The notes under the pieces are model-generated. The model had not been told where the DNA came from. It searched no databases and was given only the letters and a program-made list of their open reading frames with translations. Made by a program: the position numbers and the translations under genes. From the NCBI RefSeq assembly GCF_900090245.1, contig NZ_FMDN01000015.1, positions 62,001 to 126,000 of the forward strand: 64,000 bases of DNA. Reading direction: 5' to 3'. The stretch's first letter is position 1; each line of letters opens with the position of its first letter. Shown one piece after another: positions 1-8,721 of the stretch. The DNA is from Micromonospora halophytica (lineage in GTDB: Bacteria > Actinomycetota > Actinomycetes > Mycobacteriales > Micromonosporaceae).

Positions 1-1261
1 CGCCGAACTCGGCCCACTCGTCGGCGAGCGCCTGGGTGAGGTTGACCAGGGCGGCCTTGGTGGAGGAGTAGAGGGCGTACCGGGCCCGGCCCCGGGTGTA
101 GGAGCTGGAGGTGTAGAGCAGCAGCTGGCCCTTGGTCTGCTGCAGGTACGGCAGCGACTGCCGGGCGGCGATGACCGGCCCGACGAAGTTGACCTGGAGC
201 ACCCGGTCCATGGTCTCCTGGTCCATGTCGGTCAGCGCGCCCTTCTCCAGGATGCCGGCGGTGACCACCACGTGGTCGATCCGGCCGGTGGCCTCGAAGG
301 CGGTCTTCAGCGCGGCCTCGACGTCCTCGGCGCGCTCGACGTGGGTGCCGGTGCTGGAGCGGCTGAACGGGAAGACCTGGGCACCGTAGCGGCGGGCCAG
401 CTCGGCCAGGTCGTGGCCGATGCCGTAGCTGCCGCCGAAGATGACGACCGTCCGGCCGGTCAGCTCCTCGGTGTAGCCGCGGTCGCTCAGGCGCGGGGCC
501 TGGGCGGCGGCGAGTTGGAAGAGCTTGTCCGCCAGGTGCACGTCGACCGGGTGGGTGACCTTGATGTTCTCGTCCGAGCCGTCGATCACCTTGATCGGCG
601 TGCCGGGCAGGTAGCGCAGCACCACACCACAGTCGTCGGTGGCGGCGAAGTTCGGGTCGCCCTCGGCGCGTCGGTACGCCTCGCGGATGGTGCCGGAGCG
701 GAACGCCTGCGGGGTCTGGCCGCGGCGCAGGGTGGCGCGGACCGGGATGTCGGTGATGCAGTCGTTCTCGTCGACCTGGATGATCGTGTCGGCCGAGGGG
801 ATCGCCACGTCCACGGCGCAGTAGGTCCAGAGCGCGTTCACGCACTCACGCACGATCCGGGCGCTGACCAGCGGCCGTACGGCGTCGTGGAAGAGGATGT
901 TGACGTCGCCCTCGCCCACCGCGTCCAGTGCGATCCGGGTGGTGGCGTTACGGGTGTCGCCGCCCTCGATCACCTTGCTGACCTTGCGGAAGCCGGCCTT
1001 GTCGACGATCTGCTGGGCCTGGTCGACGTGGCCGGTGGCCATCAGCACGATGATCTCGTCGATCTCCGGCGCGGCCTCGAAGACGGCCAGGGTGTGCTCG
1101 ATGATCGGCTTGCCGGCGATCTTCAGCAGCTGCTTCGGGATGCCCAGGCCGAGCCGGGTCCCGGTGCCGCCGGCCAGTACCACCGCCACCGTCCGCGAGG
1201 GCCGCCACGGCGCCGGGTTCTCCGGTGCGGCGTCCGGGCCAGTGGTGTGGTCCTGCGTCAT
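1..1261 (-). CDS. Bifunctional cytidylyltransferase / short-chain reductase (partial, C-terminus beyond base 1)
   Basis: About 420 residues are visible and the 3' end lies outside the window. The N-terminal half is an IspD/TarI-like nucleotidyltransferase with the CTP-binding signature LAGGTGTRLGLGIPKQ at residues 29-44. The C-terminal half is a short-chain dehydrogenase with the glycine-rich GGSYGIG motif near 272-280 and an active-site YSSTK near 396-400. Fusions of this kind (Acs1/Bcs1 of Haemophilus) reduce ribulose-5-phosphate and activate the ribitol-5-phosphate to CDP-ribitol. I infer the same role here because a TagGH-like exporter and a TagF-like polymer transferase follow. The ATG at 1261 is preceded by a GAGTGAGGA ribosome site about 6 nt upstream. 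A pure IspD role in isoprenoid synthesis is unlikely given the fused reductase. The polyol could be something other than ribitol. Confidence 0.85.
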   Translation of the reverse strand, partial: MTQDHTTGPDAAPENPAPWRPSRTVAVVLAGGTGTRLGLGIPKQLLKIAGKPIIEHTLAVFEAAPEIDEIIVLMATGHVDQAQQIVDKAGFRKVSKVIEGGDTRNATTRIALDAVGEGDVNILFHDAVRPLVSARIVRECVNALWTYCAVDVAIPSADTIIQVDENDCITDIPVRATLRRGQTPQAFRSGTIREAYRRAEGDPNFAATDDCGVVLRYLPGTPIKVIDGSDENIKVTHPVDVHLADKLFQLAAAQAPRLSDRGYTEELTGRTVVIFGGSYGIGHDLAELARRYGAQVFPFSRSSTGTHVERAEDVEAALKTAFEATGRIDHVVVTAGILEKGALTDMDQETMDRVLQVNFVGPVIAARQSLPYLQQTKGQLLLYTSSSYTRGRARYALYSSTKAALVNLTQALADEWAEFG

Positions 1262-1405
1262 TGCCGATCCTCACTCTCAGGGATACCTGAACGAAAGATT
1301 GCGCCAGCCTGGCGACGGGATGAACCTTAACGCGCGGACCGCGTCGCCCCAACGGGGCGACGCGGTCTCCGGCACCGTGTCGGCACTGCGGCGTTCACGG
1401 TGATT

Positions 1406-2242
1406 TTACTTGCTGTTCGAGAATGCCTCGTATGCCCGGATGACCTCGTCGGTCGGCCCGTCCATCCGCAGGACGCCCGATTCCAGCCAGATCGTCCGTT
1501 CGCAGGTGTCCCGGATCGAGGAGAGCTGGTGGCTCACCAGGAACACCGTGCCGGCGCCTTCACGCAGTTCGCGCACGCGCTTCTCGCTGCGCTTGCGGAA
1601 GCCCTTGTCGCCGGTGGCGAGGGCCTCGTCGATCAGCAGCACGTCGTGCTTCTTGGCCGCGGCGATGGAGAACCGCAGCCGGGCCGCCATGCCGGAGGAG
1701 TACGTGCGCATCGGCAGGCTGGCGAAGTCGCCCCGCTCGTTGATCCCGGAGAACTCGATGATCTCCGGGGCGATCCGGGCCACGTGGTCCGGGTGCATGC
1801 CCATGGCCAGACAGCCCAGGGTGACGTTCCGCTCGCCGGACAGGTCGTTGAGCAGGGCCGCGTTCACGCCGAGCAGCGAGGGCTGGCCCTGGGTGTAGAC
1901 CGCGCCCCGGTTCACCGGCAGCAGCCCGGCGATGGCCCGCAGGATGGTCGACTTGCCGGAGCCGTTGCTGCCGATCAGCCCGATCGCCTCGCCCCGGTAC
2001 GCGGTGAAGGTGACCCCCTTCACCGCGTGCACCTCCCGGACGTTCGGCGCGGAGGTGCGCTTGATCAGCCGCCGCAGCGCGGCCACCGGGGTGGTGCCGC
2101 CGCCGGCGCCCTTGTGCACCCGGTAGATCACGTGTGCGTCGTCCACCACCACGGTCGGGATCCGCTCTTCGGTGGGGATCTGCTCCTCGACCCGGGGCAG
2201 GGTGATCGTCGCGTCGTTGGACGCCTCGTAGTGCTCAACCAC
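1406..2242 (-). CDS. ABC transporter ATP-binding protein, polysaccharide/teichoic acid export (TagH type)
   Basis: ATPase subunit that would drive export of a lipid-linked wall polymer across the membrane. It shows Walker A GSNGSGKST near residue 88, an ABC signature YSSGMAARL near 178 and Walker B VLLIDEALATGD near 197, then the switch histidine in VSHQ. The family is the ABC-2 polysaccharide exporters (TagH, Wzt, RfbB). It lacks the extra C-terminal carbohydrate-binding domain of Wzt, so substrate choice probably rests with the permease. I chose the GTG at 2242: it overlaps the stop of the upstream permease gene and has GGAG 7 nt before it. An in-frame GTG at 2284 would add 14 residues but has a poor ribosome site. 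It forms an operon with the permease. Confidence 0.9.
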   Translation of the reverse strand: MVEHYEASNDATITLPRVEEQIPTEERIPTVVVDDAHVIYRVHKGAGGGTTPVAALRRLIKRTSAPNVREVHAVKGVTFTAYRGEAIGLIGSNGSGKSTILRAIAGLLPVNRGAVYTQGQPSLLGVNAALLNDLSGERNVTLGCLAMGMHPDHVARIAPEIIEFSGINERGDFASLPMRTYSSGMAARLRFSIAAAKKHDVLLIDEALATGDKGFRKRSEKRVRELREGAGTVFLVSHQLSSIRDTCERTIWLESGVLRMDGPTDEVIRAYEAFSNSK

Positions 2243-3128
2243 GGCCGTACTCCTGTTCGCCGCGCCAGAAGTAGATGAAGCCACCGATCCCGGTCGCCAG
2301 GGCCCAGGCCAGGGCGACCAGCCAGAGCTGGACCAGGGACCCGTTGAGCACCGGCGCCTGCTCCAGCAGCGCGTGCCGGGCCAGCTCGATGTAGACCAGC
2401 ATGGGGTTGTACTGGATGACCGTCGCCGCCCATTCCGGCAGCCGGGTGAACAGCGTCACGCTGTACAGCACGCCGGAGCCGTACATCCAGGTGCGCAGGA
2501 TGAAGGGCATGACCTGCTTGAGGTCGCCGGCCTTCGCGCCGAGCCGGGCGACCGTCATCACCACCCCGGCGTTGAACACCGCGTGGAGCAGCAACGCCGG
2601 CACCAGCATCAGCCAGTCCAGGGTGATCGGCTCGCCGGTCACCAGCACGATGGCGATCAGCACCACCATCGACGCCAGCAGCTGCTGGAACTGGGTCAGC
2701 GTGGCGGCCAGCGGCAGGCTGGCCCGGGGGAAGTGCAGGGCCCGGATCAGCCCCAGGTTGCCGCTGATCGACTGGATGCCGGCCAGCACCGCGGTCTGCG
2801 TGAAGTTGAAGATGAACAGCCCGGTGCTCAGGTACGCGATGAAGTTCGGGATCTCTCTCTGCTCCAGCACCACGCCGAAGATCAGGTAGTAGACCGCGAC
2901 GTTGGTGAGCGGGGTCAGCACCTGCCAGATCTGACCCAGCTTCGCGTTGCTGTACGAGGCGACGAGCTTGGCGTTGGCGTACGCGGCGATGAAGTGCCGG
3001 TAGGCCCACAGCCGGCGGCTGTATTCGGCCAGGGAGGGGCGCTCGCCCGCGACCCGTAGTCCGTGCCGGGCGGCCAGCTGCGCCTGGGTCAGGCCCGTTG
3101 CGGGGTCGACCAGCGCGGTGTCGGCCAT
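2235..3128 (-). CDS. ABC-2 type permease, polysaccharide/teichoic acid export (TagG type)
   Basis: A 297-residue membrane protein with about six hydrophobic spans and the ABC2_membrane layout of TagG/RfbA export permeases. An amphipathic N-terminal region precedes the first span near residue 60. It pairs with the ATPase gene downstream, overlapping it by 8 bp, so the two are probably translated in coupled fashion to form the exporter. The ATG at 3128 has GGAG about 10 nt upstream. An upstream in-frame ATG at 3236 would add 36 basic residues with no family support. Both subunits sit beside the bifunctional cytidylyltransferase, which points to a CDP-polyol-derived polymer as cargo. Confidence 0.88.
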   Translation of the reverse strand: MADTALVDPATGLTQAQLAARHGLRVAGERPSLAEYSRRLWAYRHFIAAYANAKLVASYSNAKLGQIWQVLTPLTNVAVYYLIFGVVLEQREIPNFIAYLSTGLFIFNFTQTAVLAGIQSISGNLGLIRALHFPRASLPLAATLTQFQQLLASMVVLIAIVLVTGEPITLDWLMLVPALLLHAVFNAGVVMTVARLGAKAGDLKQVMPFILRTWMYGSGVLYSVTLFTRLPEWAATVIQYNPMLVYIELARHALLEQAPVLNGSLVQLWLVALAWALATGIGGFIYFWRGEQEYGRG

Positions 3129-3270
3129 GGAAGGGCGCTCCGATCTTTCGTGCCAAAGGGATGCGCGCGACGATGGAATCTTAGAGGGAGCTGTGCGCGG
3201 GAGGGCCGCCTCGTCGCTGCGTGGACGGTAGTGCAAAACACGTCGGGACGCAACCGTACCGTCGTTGCGC

Positions 3271-3276
3271 TACCCT
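3271..3276 (+). promoter_or_regulatory. -10 box of a leaderless promoter before the tetR leader ORF
   Basis: TACCCT ends 7 nt before the GTG at 3284, the spacing expected when transcription begins at the first base of the start codon. No good -35 box is visible. It would drive the nine-codon leader ORF and the TetR gene. Confidence 0.45.
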
Positions 3277-3283
3277 GGCCTGC

Positions 3284-3310
3284 GTGACAGGTGCGGAGAT
3301 ACCCCGATGA
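3284..3310 (+). CDS. Putative leaderless short upstream ORF coupled to the TetR gene
   Basis: The reading frame GTG ACA GGT GCG GAG ATA CCC CGA TGA encodes MTGAEIPR. Its stop overlaps the TetR start in an ATGA arrangement (ATG at 3307, TGA at 3308-3310). A -10-like box ends 7 nt before its GTG. Translation of this frame would deliver ribosomes to the TetR start, and the internal GGTGCGGAG also serves as the TetR ribosome site. Whether the peptide matters is unknown; it may only be a coupling device. This reading comes from signal geometry alone. Confidence 0.35.
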   Translation: MTGAEIPR

Positions 3311-3945
3311 CCAGCGAGAAGAGGCGTACGCCAGCCGGCGCCGCGGTGCTCCGGGGCGACATCACCAGGGCCATCCGGCGGGCGCTGATGCAGGAACTCG
3401 CCGCGGTCGGCTACGGCCGGCTGTCGATCGAGGCGGTCGCCCGCCGGGCCGGGGTCAGCAAGACGGCCATCTACCGGCGGTGGAGCTCGAAGCTGGACCT
3501 GGTCCTGGAGACGGTGGTGGCCGCCGCCGGCAGCAAGCTGCCCGCACTGGACACCGGCACCCTCCGCGGTGACCTGGCGCTGCTGTTCCAGGTCGTGGCG
3601 CACGCGCTGAGCCACCCGCTGGCCTCGCAGATCATCCCGGACCTGCTCGCCGAGGCGGCCCGGAACCCGACCATCGACCAGACCCTGCAGCAGGTGCTGC
3701 GCGCCAAACAGCAGGAGATCGGCGGCCGGCTGATCGCCCGGGCGGTGGAGCGGGGCGAACTGCCGGTCGGCACCGACCCGGACGCCGCGGTCGACCTGAT
3801 CGTCGGTCCCCTCTACTGGCGACTCGCCATCGCCCGCACCCCGCTGACCGGGACGTACCTGGAGACGCTGGTGGAGTCGGTCGCAGCCGGGCTGGCCGCC
3901 GAGACGGCGCTGCCCCGGCAGCGGGATGCGTCGGTCGGCGGGTGA
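3307..3945 (+). CDS. TetR/AcrR family transcriptional regulator
   Basis: A 212-residue repressor with an N-terminal TetR DNA-binding domain (recognition helix around VSKTAIYRRW, residues 48-57) and a C-terminal TetR_C-type ligand or dimer domain ending LAAETALPRQ. It lies divergent to the export operon and upstream of a polysaccharide-linked membrane gene, so either is a possible target. The ATG at 3307 is preferred because GGAG lies 8 nt before it. An in-frame ATG at 3265 would start inside the presumed promoter. The ligand cannot be inferred. Confidence 0.88.
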   Translation: MTSEKRRTPAGAAVLRGDITRAIRRALMQELAAVGYGRLSIEAVARRAGVSKTAIYRRWSSKLDLVLETVVAAAGSKLPALDTGTLRGDLALLFQVVAHALSHPLASQIIPDLLAEAARNPTIDQTLQQVLRAKQQEIGGRLIARAVERGELPVGTDPDAAVDLIVGPLYWRLAIARTPLTGTYLETLVESVAAGLAAETALPRQRDASVGG

Positions 3946-4105
3946 CCATGACCACGAAGCGACACCCCGAGGCCACCGCCCGGAGCTCACGAACCGACCG
4001 CTGCGGCTAGTCTCGGTCCGGACCGGAGCAGAGCGGACCGCCTGGTGCCGCCGCCCGCCCCCGCGCTCTTCGCGCACCTCGCCCGTACGACGACAAGGAC
4101 GATTC

Positions 4106-6181
4106 GTGTCTGACGCCGATCCCGTTGCCGTCGCGCCGCGCCCCGCGGCGGACGCCGCCGACCGACCGCAACCGCCGCGCGGTGGCCGCCTGCGGTCCCT
4201 GCTCGCCGCGGCGCCCGCCGTCGTCGTCGACGCCGCGGTGCTCGGCTTCGCCCTCTGGACGGTGCTCTACCACGCGGCCCTCGTCGTCGACCTGCGCCCG
4301 TCGGTGACCTTCCTGACCTGGGTGGCGGGCTGCGTCGTGCTCGCCGGCGTGGTCGCGGTCCGGGCCTGGCGTCGTGGCGACGCCGGGACCGCGTCGCAGG
4401 TGCCGGTCGCCGAGGCGCCCGCCGACGCCGTTCCGCCGCGCCGCTGGCTGCTTGCGGTGGTGGCGGCCGGTGTGGTCGCCGCGGTCACCGCCGGCCTCGC
4501 CGGCACCCAGGCCGGCGATCCGATCTCCTGGTGGATCCCGGCCGCCGCCGGCGCCGTCGCCGCCGTCGGTGTCATGCTGCTGACCCGCCGCGCCTGGCGG
4601 GCCGGTCCCGCGCCCACCGCGCCCGCCCCGACCGCCCTCCAGTCGGCGTACGCGCTGCTCGTCTCCGTCGGCGTGGCGATCTCCTCGCTCTACATCGTCC
4701 GGAACACCCCGGACGACGTCTACTACGTCGGCAAGTCGACCTGGGTCGCCGAGCGCGACACCGTGCCGATGAACGACTTCCTGTTCAGCGAGAACGTGCT
4801 GCCGGCGATGGGCTCGCAGCCGCCGACGCCGTCGATCGAGGTCTTCACCGGCGCGCTCGGGCACGTGCTCGGCATCCACGGCGCCTCGGCCACCTGGTAC
4901 CTGGCGCTGCCGGCGATGGCGGTGCTGGCCGTCCTGGCGCTGTGGCGGCTGACCCACCGGTGGGCGCCGCGCCGGCCGGTGCTCGCCTTCAGCGTCGCCG
5001 TCACCTACCTCTACCTGGTGGCCGGGGCCGACGCCGCGCTCGGCACCTTCCACCTGCCCCGGCTCTACGAGGGCAAGGGCATGTTCGTCTCGGCGGTCAT
5101 CCCACTGATGTGGCTGTACCTCACCGAGTGGTTCGACACCCGGTCCCGCCGGTCGCTGCTGATGATCTTCGCGCTCTCGGTCACCGCGACCGGTCTCACC
5201 ACCACCTCGGCCATCATCCTGCCGATGCTGGTGGGCGCCGCCGGGCTGGCCATGCTGCTGGTCGGCCGCTGGAAGGACGCCGTCATCGGCGGGATCGCCG
5301 CGGTCGCGTACCCGGTCGGGGCGATCGTGGTGTCCCGGCTGCTGCTGGGCGGGACGGAGGCGGCCGGCGCGGACGACGCCTTCTTCGACGCCGAGTACAC
5401 CTACCGGCGGACCCTGATGGTCGGGATCGTCGGCGTGATCAGCGGGCTCGCCCTGTGGTGCGGGCCGCTGCTGGCCCGCCGCCGCACCCCGGCGCTGCTC
5501 GCCGCCGGCGCGGCGCTGACGATGAGCGTGCTGCTGGTTCCCGGGGTGCTGGAGGTGCTCGGCGAGCTGAGCGGCATCTCGGTGGTGCTCTGGCGGGTGC
5601 CGTGGCTGCTGGCCCTGCCGACGCTGATCGGTCTGCTCTGCACGGTCGACGTGCCGTCGCCGTCCCGGCTGCTGCGCGGCGCCGTCGGCGCCGTCGTCGC
5701 CGCGGCGATGGTCGTCTCGTTCGCGGTCTGGGCCACCCCGATGTGGTCGCCGGACAGTTGGGTCGAGATGCAGGACCGGCCGACCTGGAAGCTGCCCCAG
5801 CAGCGGCAGAAGATCGCCTTCTGGATCGCCGGGCAGGACCGGCCGGACGGGCTCCTGCTCGCCCCGTCGGTGATCATGCGCACCTCGCTGATCGTCACCA
5901 GCGAGGTGCGGGTGGTGCTGCCCCGTGACTTCTACCTGGTGGAGTACGACCTCGAATCGGAGTTCGCCAAGGACCGGACGCTGCTGGCAGGCTTCGCCGA
6001 CGGCACGGAGAAGCCGTCCCGGGCCGAGGTCGAGGCCGCGGTCCAGCGGGTCGGCGTGGGCACCATCTGCGTCTACAACGGCAACCGTCACGCCCGGGAC
6101 ATGGCCGTCGACATGGGCTTCCAACAGCTCGCCCAGCGCAAGAAGCCGGGCGCCATGACCTGTTTCGGCCGGTCGGGCTGA
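4106..6181 (+). CDS. Large multi-pass membrane protein of unknown function in the teichoic-acid-like locus
   Basis: A 691-residue protein with a short Pro/Arg-rich cytoplasmic N-terminus, roughly 14 hydrophobic spans between residues 35 and 550, and a soluble C-terminal domain of about 130 residues after PTWKLPQQRQ. The large loop near residues 200-260 (TPDDVYYVGKSTW...) and the general plan resemble actinobacterial GT-C-like or polymer-handling membrane proteins, but I see no diagnostic catalytic motif. The GTG start at 4106 follows an AAGGA ribosome site. Position between the TagGH-like exporter and the TagF-like enzyme suggests a role in making or modifying the same wall polymer. That is context only; the biochemical function is unknown. 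Confidence 0.8.
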   Translation: MSDADPVAVAPRPAADAADRPQPPRGGRLRSLLAAAPAVVVDAAVLGFALWTVLYHAALVVDLRPSVTFLTWVAGCVVLAGVVAVRAWRRGDAGTASQVPVAEAPADAVPPRRWLLAVVAAGVVAAVTAGLAGTQAGDPISWWIPAAAGAVAAVGVMLLTRRAWRAGPAPTAPAPTALQSAYALLVSVGVAISSLYIVRNTPDDVYYVGKSTWVAERDTVPMNDFLFSENVLPAMGSQPPTPSIEVFTGALGHVLGIHGASATWYLALPAMAVLAVLALWRLTHRWAPRRPVLAFSVAVTYLYLVAGADAALGTFHLPRLYEGKGMFVSAVIPLMWLYLTEWFDTRSRRSLLMIFALSVTATGLTTTSAIILPMLVGAAGLAMLLVGRWKDAVIGGIAAVAYPVGAIVVSRLLLGGTEAAGADDAFFDAEYTYRRTLMVGIVGVISGLALWCGPLLARRRTPALLAAGAALTMSVLLVPGVLEVLGELSGISVVLWRVPWLLALPTLIGLLCTVDVPSPSRLLRGAVGAVVAAAMVVSFAVWATPMWSPDSWVEMQDRPTWKLPQQRQKIAFWIAGQDRPDGLLLAPSVIMRTSLIVTSEVRVVLPRDFYLVEYDLESEFAKDRTLLAGFADGTEKPSRAEVEAAVQRVGVGTICVYNGNRHARDMAVDMGFQQLAQRKKPGAMTCFGRSG

Positions 6182-6407
6182 GCCGCCGGCAGGTCGCCGG
6201 GGCCCTGACGTCGTACGGAAGATCGCATGCGGTGTGACCGTCATGGGCCCGCTACCCGAAGAATGCCGGAACGTCCCTTCGCGTTAAGGTCGCAGTCACC
6301 GTCCGACCGGTCGGCCGGTCACGGTGCAGTGGCGGCCACCGGGTCGCACTGTGCCGTCGACCGCCGTCGGGCCCGGCCCGTCATCGATCTCGTAGGGAGC
6401 GAACTCG

Positions 6408-8171
6408 TTGTTCGGCACGTTGACAGGACGCATCGGCACGGCCGCCCGCAGCGCGCTGCTGGTGCTGTCCTACCTGGTCATGCTCGTCGCGGGCACCTTT
6501 GGCTGGGTGCCCGTCTTCGCCGTCGCCGGGCTGGCCGCCGTCGTCGGCGAGTACGCCCTCACCCGGTGGTCGCCACCGTCGGACGTGCTGCTGGAGAAGG
6601 TCGGCCTCAACAGCGGCTACCGGCAGCTCAGCCGGGACCTCGCCACCGTGCTGCTGGTCGCCGCCACGGTGCCGCTCACCCCGGTCGAGCTGACCTGGCT
6701 GCTGCTCCTGCCCGCGGTGGTCTGGGTGGCCGCGGTCTTCGGCGGTGCGCTGAACACGATGATCGACCGGCGTAACCCGCTCTCCGCGCTGGTGCGCAAC
6801 ATCGAGCTGGGGGCCATCCGGTCCGCGCCGCGCCCCCCGCGGTGGGCGTCGGAGAACGCCGGCGTGCGGATGGCCGTGATCAACGTGCTGCTCATCCCGG
6901 CCGCCGTGGTGGCGGCCGTCCAGGAGGACGTCGCCCCCGTCCTTCTCGTCGGTGGGGTCGCGGTCGCCGTCGCGGCGGTGGTCGGCGCGATCATCGTGCT
7001 GACCTGGCTGCGCGGCCGGGGCACCGGCACCGGCAAGGACCAGCTGCTGGCGCAGGTGCAGCGCTGGCTCGACAGCTACCGCCCCGAGGTGGCGCTCTAC
7101 TTCGCCGGCCCCGCCAAGGACGTCTACCAGGCCAACATGTGGCTGGCCCCGACCGAGGCGCTCCAGCAGCGGGGCGTCGTGCTGATGCGCAGCAGGGAGG
7201 CGTTCCAGGAGCTGGCGGACACCCGGCTGCCGGTCATCTGCGTACCGGCGGGCGTGGACTTCATGAACCTGGAACTGGGCAGCGTGCGCACCGCCCTCTA
7301 CGCCGCCAACGTCGGCGCGAACATCCACATGCTGCGCGAGCCGGGCATGAAGCACGTCTTCGTCGGCCACGGCGACAGCGACAAGCAGGCCAGCGTCAAC
7401 CCGTACAGCAAGGTGTACGACGAGGTCTGGGTCGCCGGCCTGGCCGGTCGTGAGCGCTACGCCCGCGCCGGGGTGGGCGTACGCGACGAGGACATCGTCG
7501 AGATCGGACGCCCGCAGCTCGCCGGTGTGCACACCTTCGGCTCGGAGGCCGTGCAGCGGCCGTTCACCGTCCTCTACGCCCCGACCTGGGAGGGCTGGCT
7601 GGACGACGACCCGTACCACACCTCGCTGGTGCTGATGGGGGAGCGGATCGTCAAGGGCCTGCTCGCCACCTCGCCGGCGGTGCGGCTGATCTACAAGCCG
7701 CACCCGCTGACCGGCTCCCGGTCCAAGGAGGCCAAGGCCGTGCACGAGCGGTTGGTGGCGCTGATCCGGGCGGCCGGCGGCGACACCGAGGCGACCTCGC
7801 TGGACGGGCCCGCCCACCGGGTGGTGACCGGCCGCGTCCCGGCGCTGTTCGACTGCTTCAACCAGACCGACCTGCTGATCAGCGACGTCTCCAGTGTCGT
7901 CTCCGACTTCGTGCAGAGCCAGCGGCCGTACGTGGTGGCCAACCCGAGCGGCCTTCCGGAGGACCAGTTCCGCCGGGACTTCCCCACCTCGCGGGCGGCG
8001 TACCTGCTCTCGGTGGACTGCGGTGAGCTGGAGAAGATCCTCGCGCTGACCCGGGCCGGCGACGACCCGATGACCGACGCCCGACGTGAGCTGAAGACGT
8101 ACCTGCTCGGGCCGGCCGAGGCGAACCCGATGGACCGGTTCCAGGAGGAGATCGCGCGGCTCTGCCGCTGA
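6408..8171 (+). CDS. CDP-glycerol/ribitol glycero- (ribitol-) phosphotransferase, TagF-like, membrane anchored
   Basis: A 587-residue protein with several N-terminal membrane spans (to about residue 200) and a C-terminal GT-B-type Glyphos_transf domain. Family landmarks are LYAPTWEGW near 388, YKPHP near 428 and LISDVSSVVSDF near 489, matching TagB/TagF/TarL enzymes that transfer polyol-phosphate from a CDP-polyol. With the CDP-ribitol-type synthase at 1-1261 it would polymerise or prime the exported wall polymer. The start is a TTG at 6408 with GGGAG about 9 nt upstream, and no better in-frame start exists nearby. The membrane-embedded N-terminus is unlike Bacillus TagF and typical of the actinobacterial branch. 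A strong hairpin terminator follows. Confidence 0.85.
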   Translation: MFGTLTGRIGTAARSALLVLSYLVMLVAGTFGWVPVFAVAGLAAVVGEYALTRWSPPSDVLLEKVGLNSGYRQLSRDLATVLLVAATVPLTPVELTWLLLLPAVVWVAAVFGGALNTMIDRRNPLSALVRNIELGAIRSAPRPPRWASENAGVRMAVINVLLIPAAVVAAVQEDVAPVLLVGGVAVAVAAVVGAIIVLTWLRGRGTGTGKDQLLAQVQRWLDSYRPEVALYFAGPAKDVYQANMWLAPTEALQQRGVVLMRSREAFQELADTRLPVICVPAGVDFMNLELGSVRTALYAANVGANIHMLREPGMKHVFVGHGDSDKQASVNPYSKVYDEVWVAGLAGRERYARAGVGVRDEDIVEIGRPQLAGVHTFGSEAVQRPFTVLYAPTWEGWLDDDPYHTSLVLMGERIVKGLLATSPAVRLIYKPHPLTGSRSKEAKAVHERLVALIRAAGGDTEATSLDGPAHRVVTGRVPALFDCFNQTDLLISDVSSVVSDFVQSQRPYVVANPSGLPEDQFRRDFPTSRAAYLLSVDCGELEKILALTRAGDDPMTDARRELKTYLLGPAEANPMDRFQEEIARLCR

Positions 8172-8188
8172 CCCCACCGGCACCGTAC

Positions 8189-8221
8189 GGGCCCGGGACG
8201 ACACCGCGTCGTCCCGGGCCC
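8189..8221. terminator. Bidirectional terminator hairpin
   Basis: A perfect 14-bp stem (GGGCCCGGGACGAC with its complement) and an ACCGC loop sit between the convergent TagF-like and DUF952 genes. There is no T-tract, as usual in actinobacteria. Confidence 0.8.
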
Positions 8222-8236
8222 GCGTGCGTCGGCCCG

Positions 8237-8575
8237 TCAGCCCAGCAGGTCGGCGACCGCGTCCGCGACCGGCACGTCCGCCGGCAGCTCGTGCACCCCG
8301 ACGACCGCCTCGACCGGCAGCGACCCGTACAGGTGGGGGAAGAGCGCGCCGCCACGGGACGGCTCCCAGCGCAGGTCGCCGCCGAGGCGCTCGGCGTCGA
8401 CGGCGAGCAGGACCAGCCCGGTGGCCCCCGCGTAGTGCCGCCGAGCGGTCTCCACGATCTGGTCCTGCGCCGACAGGTGGATGAACCCGTCCTGGCGGTC
8501 CAGGGCCGACGGCGGCACCTCCTGCTCGGCCGCCACCCGCGCCCAGTCTGCGATCGGCACCAGCTTGTAGATCAT
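8237..8575 (-). CDS. DUF952 family protein
   Basis: A 112-residue cytosolic protein that fits DUF952 end to end: IYKLV at the start, DGFIHLSAQDQ near residue 29, RHYAGATGLVLLAVD near 46, and the SRGGALFPHLYG stretch near 73. The family has a ring-barrel fold related to gamma-glutamylcyclotransferase-like proteins, but no activity is established. It stands alone between the teichoic-like locus and the two-component system. The ATG at 8575 is preceded by TAGGCT with 6 nt spacing, so the message is probably leaderless. Confidence 0.88.
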   Translation of the reverse strand: MIYKLVPIADWARVAAEQEVPPSALDRQDGFIHLSAQDQIVETARRHYAGATGLVLLAVDAERLGGDLRWEPSRGGALFPHLYGSLPVEAVVGVHELPADVPVADAVADLLG

Positions 8576-8581
8576 TCCGGC

Positions 8582-8587
8582 AGCCTA
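8582..8587 (-). promoter_or_regulatory. -10 box of the leaderless DUF952 promoter
   Basis: TAGGCT ends 6 nt before the ATG at 8575, and there is no Shine-Dalgarno sequence in the gap. Confidence 0.5.
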
Positions 8588-8721
8588 CGGCCCGCCCCCG
8601 ACGCCCGGGCCTCCTCGCCCGATCCGGCCCGCCGGACGTCCGCGCCGGAGGCGGGCCTCCCGCCGCTCGCGCGCTTCTGCCACCATTCGCACGTCATCCG
8701 TACGACGGAAGGGAGTCACCG

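Noticed and set aside
272..1330. Plus-strand open frame of 352 codons
   Set aside because: It is the antisense shadow of the cytidylyltransferase/reductase gene: Val/Asp/Gly/Arg-heavy with no family motif, while the minus strand shows clear IspD and SDR signatures.
4007..6244. Minus-strand open frame of 745 codons
   Set aside because: Composition is Arg/Gly/His/Asp/Gln-rich without hydrophobic segments, as expected for the complement of a GC-rich membrane protein gene.
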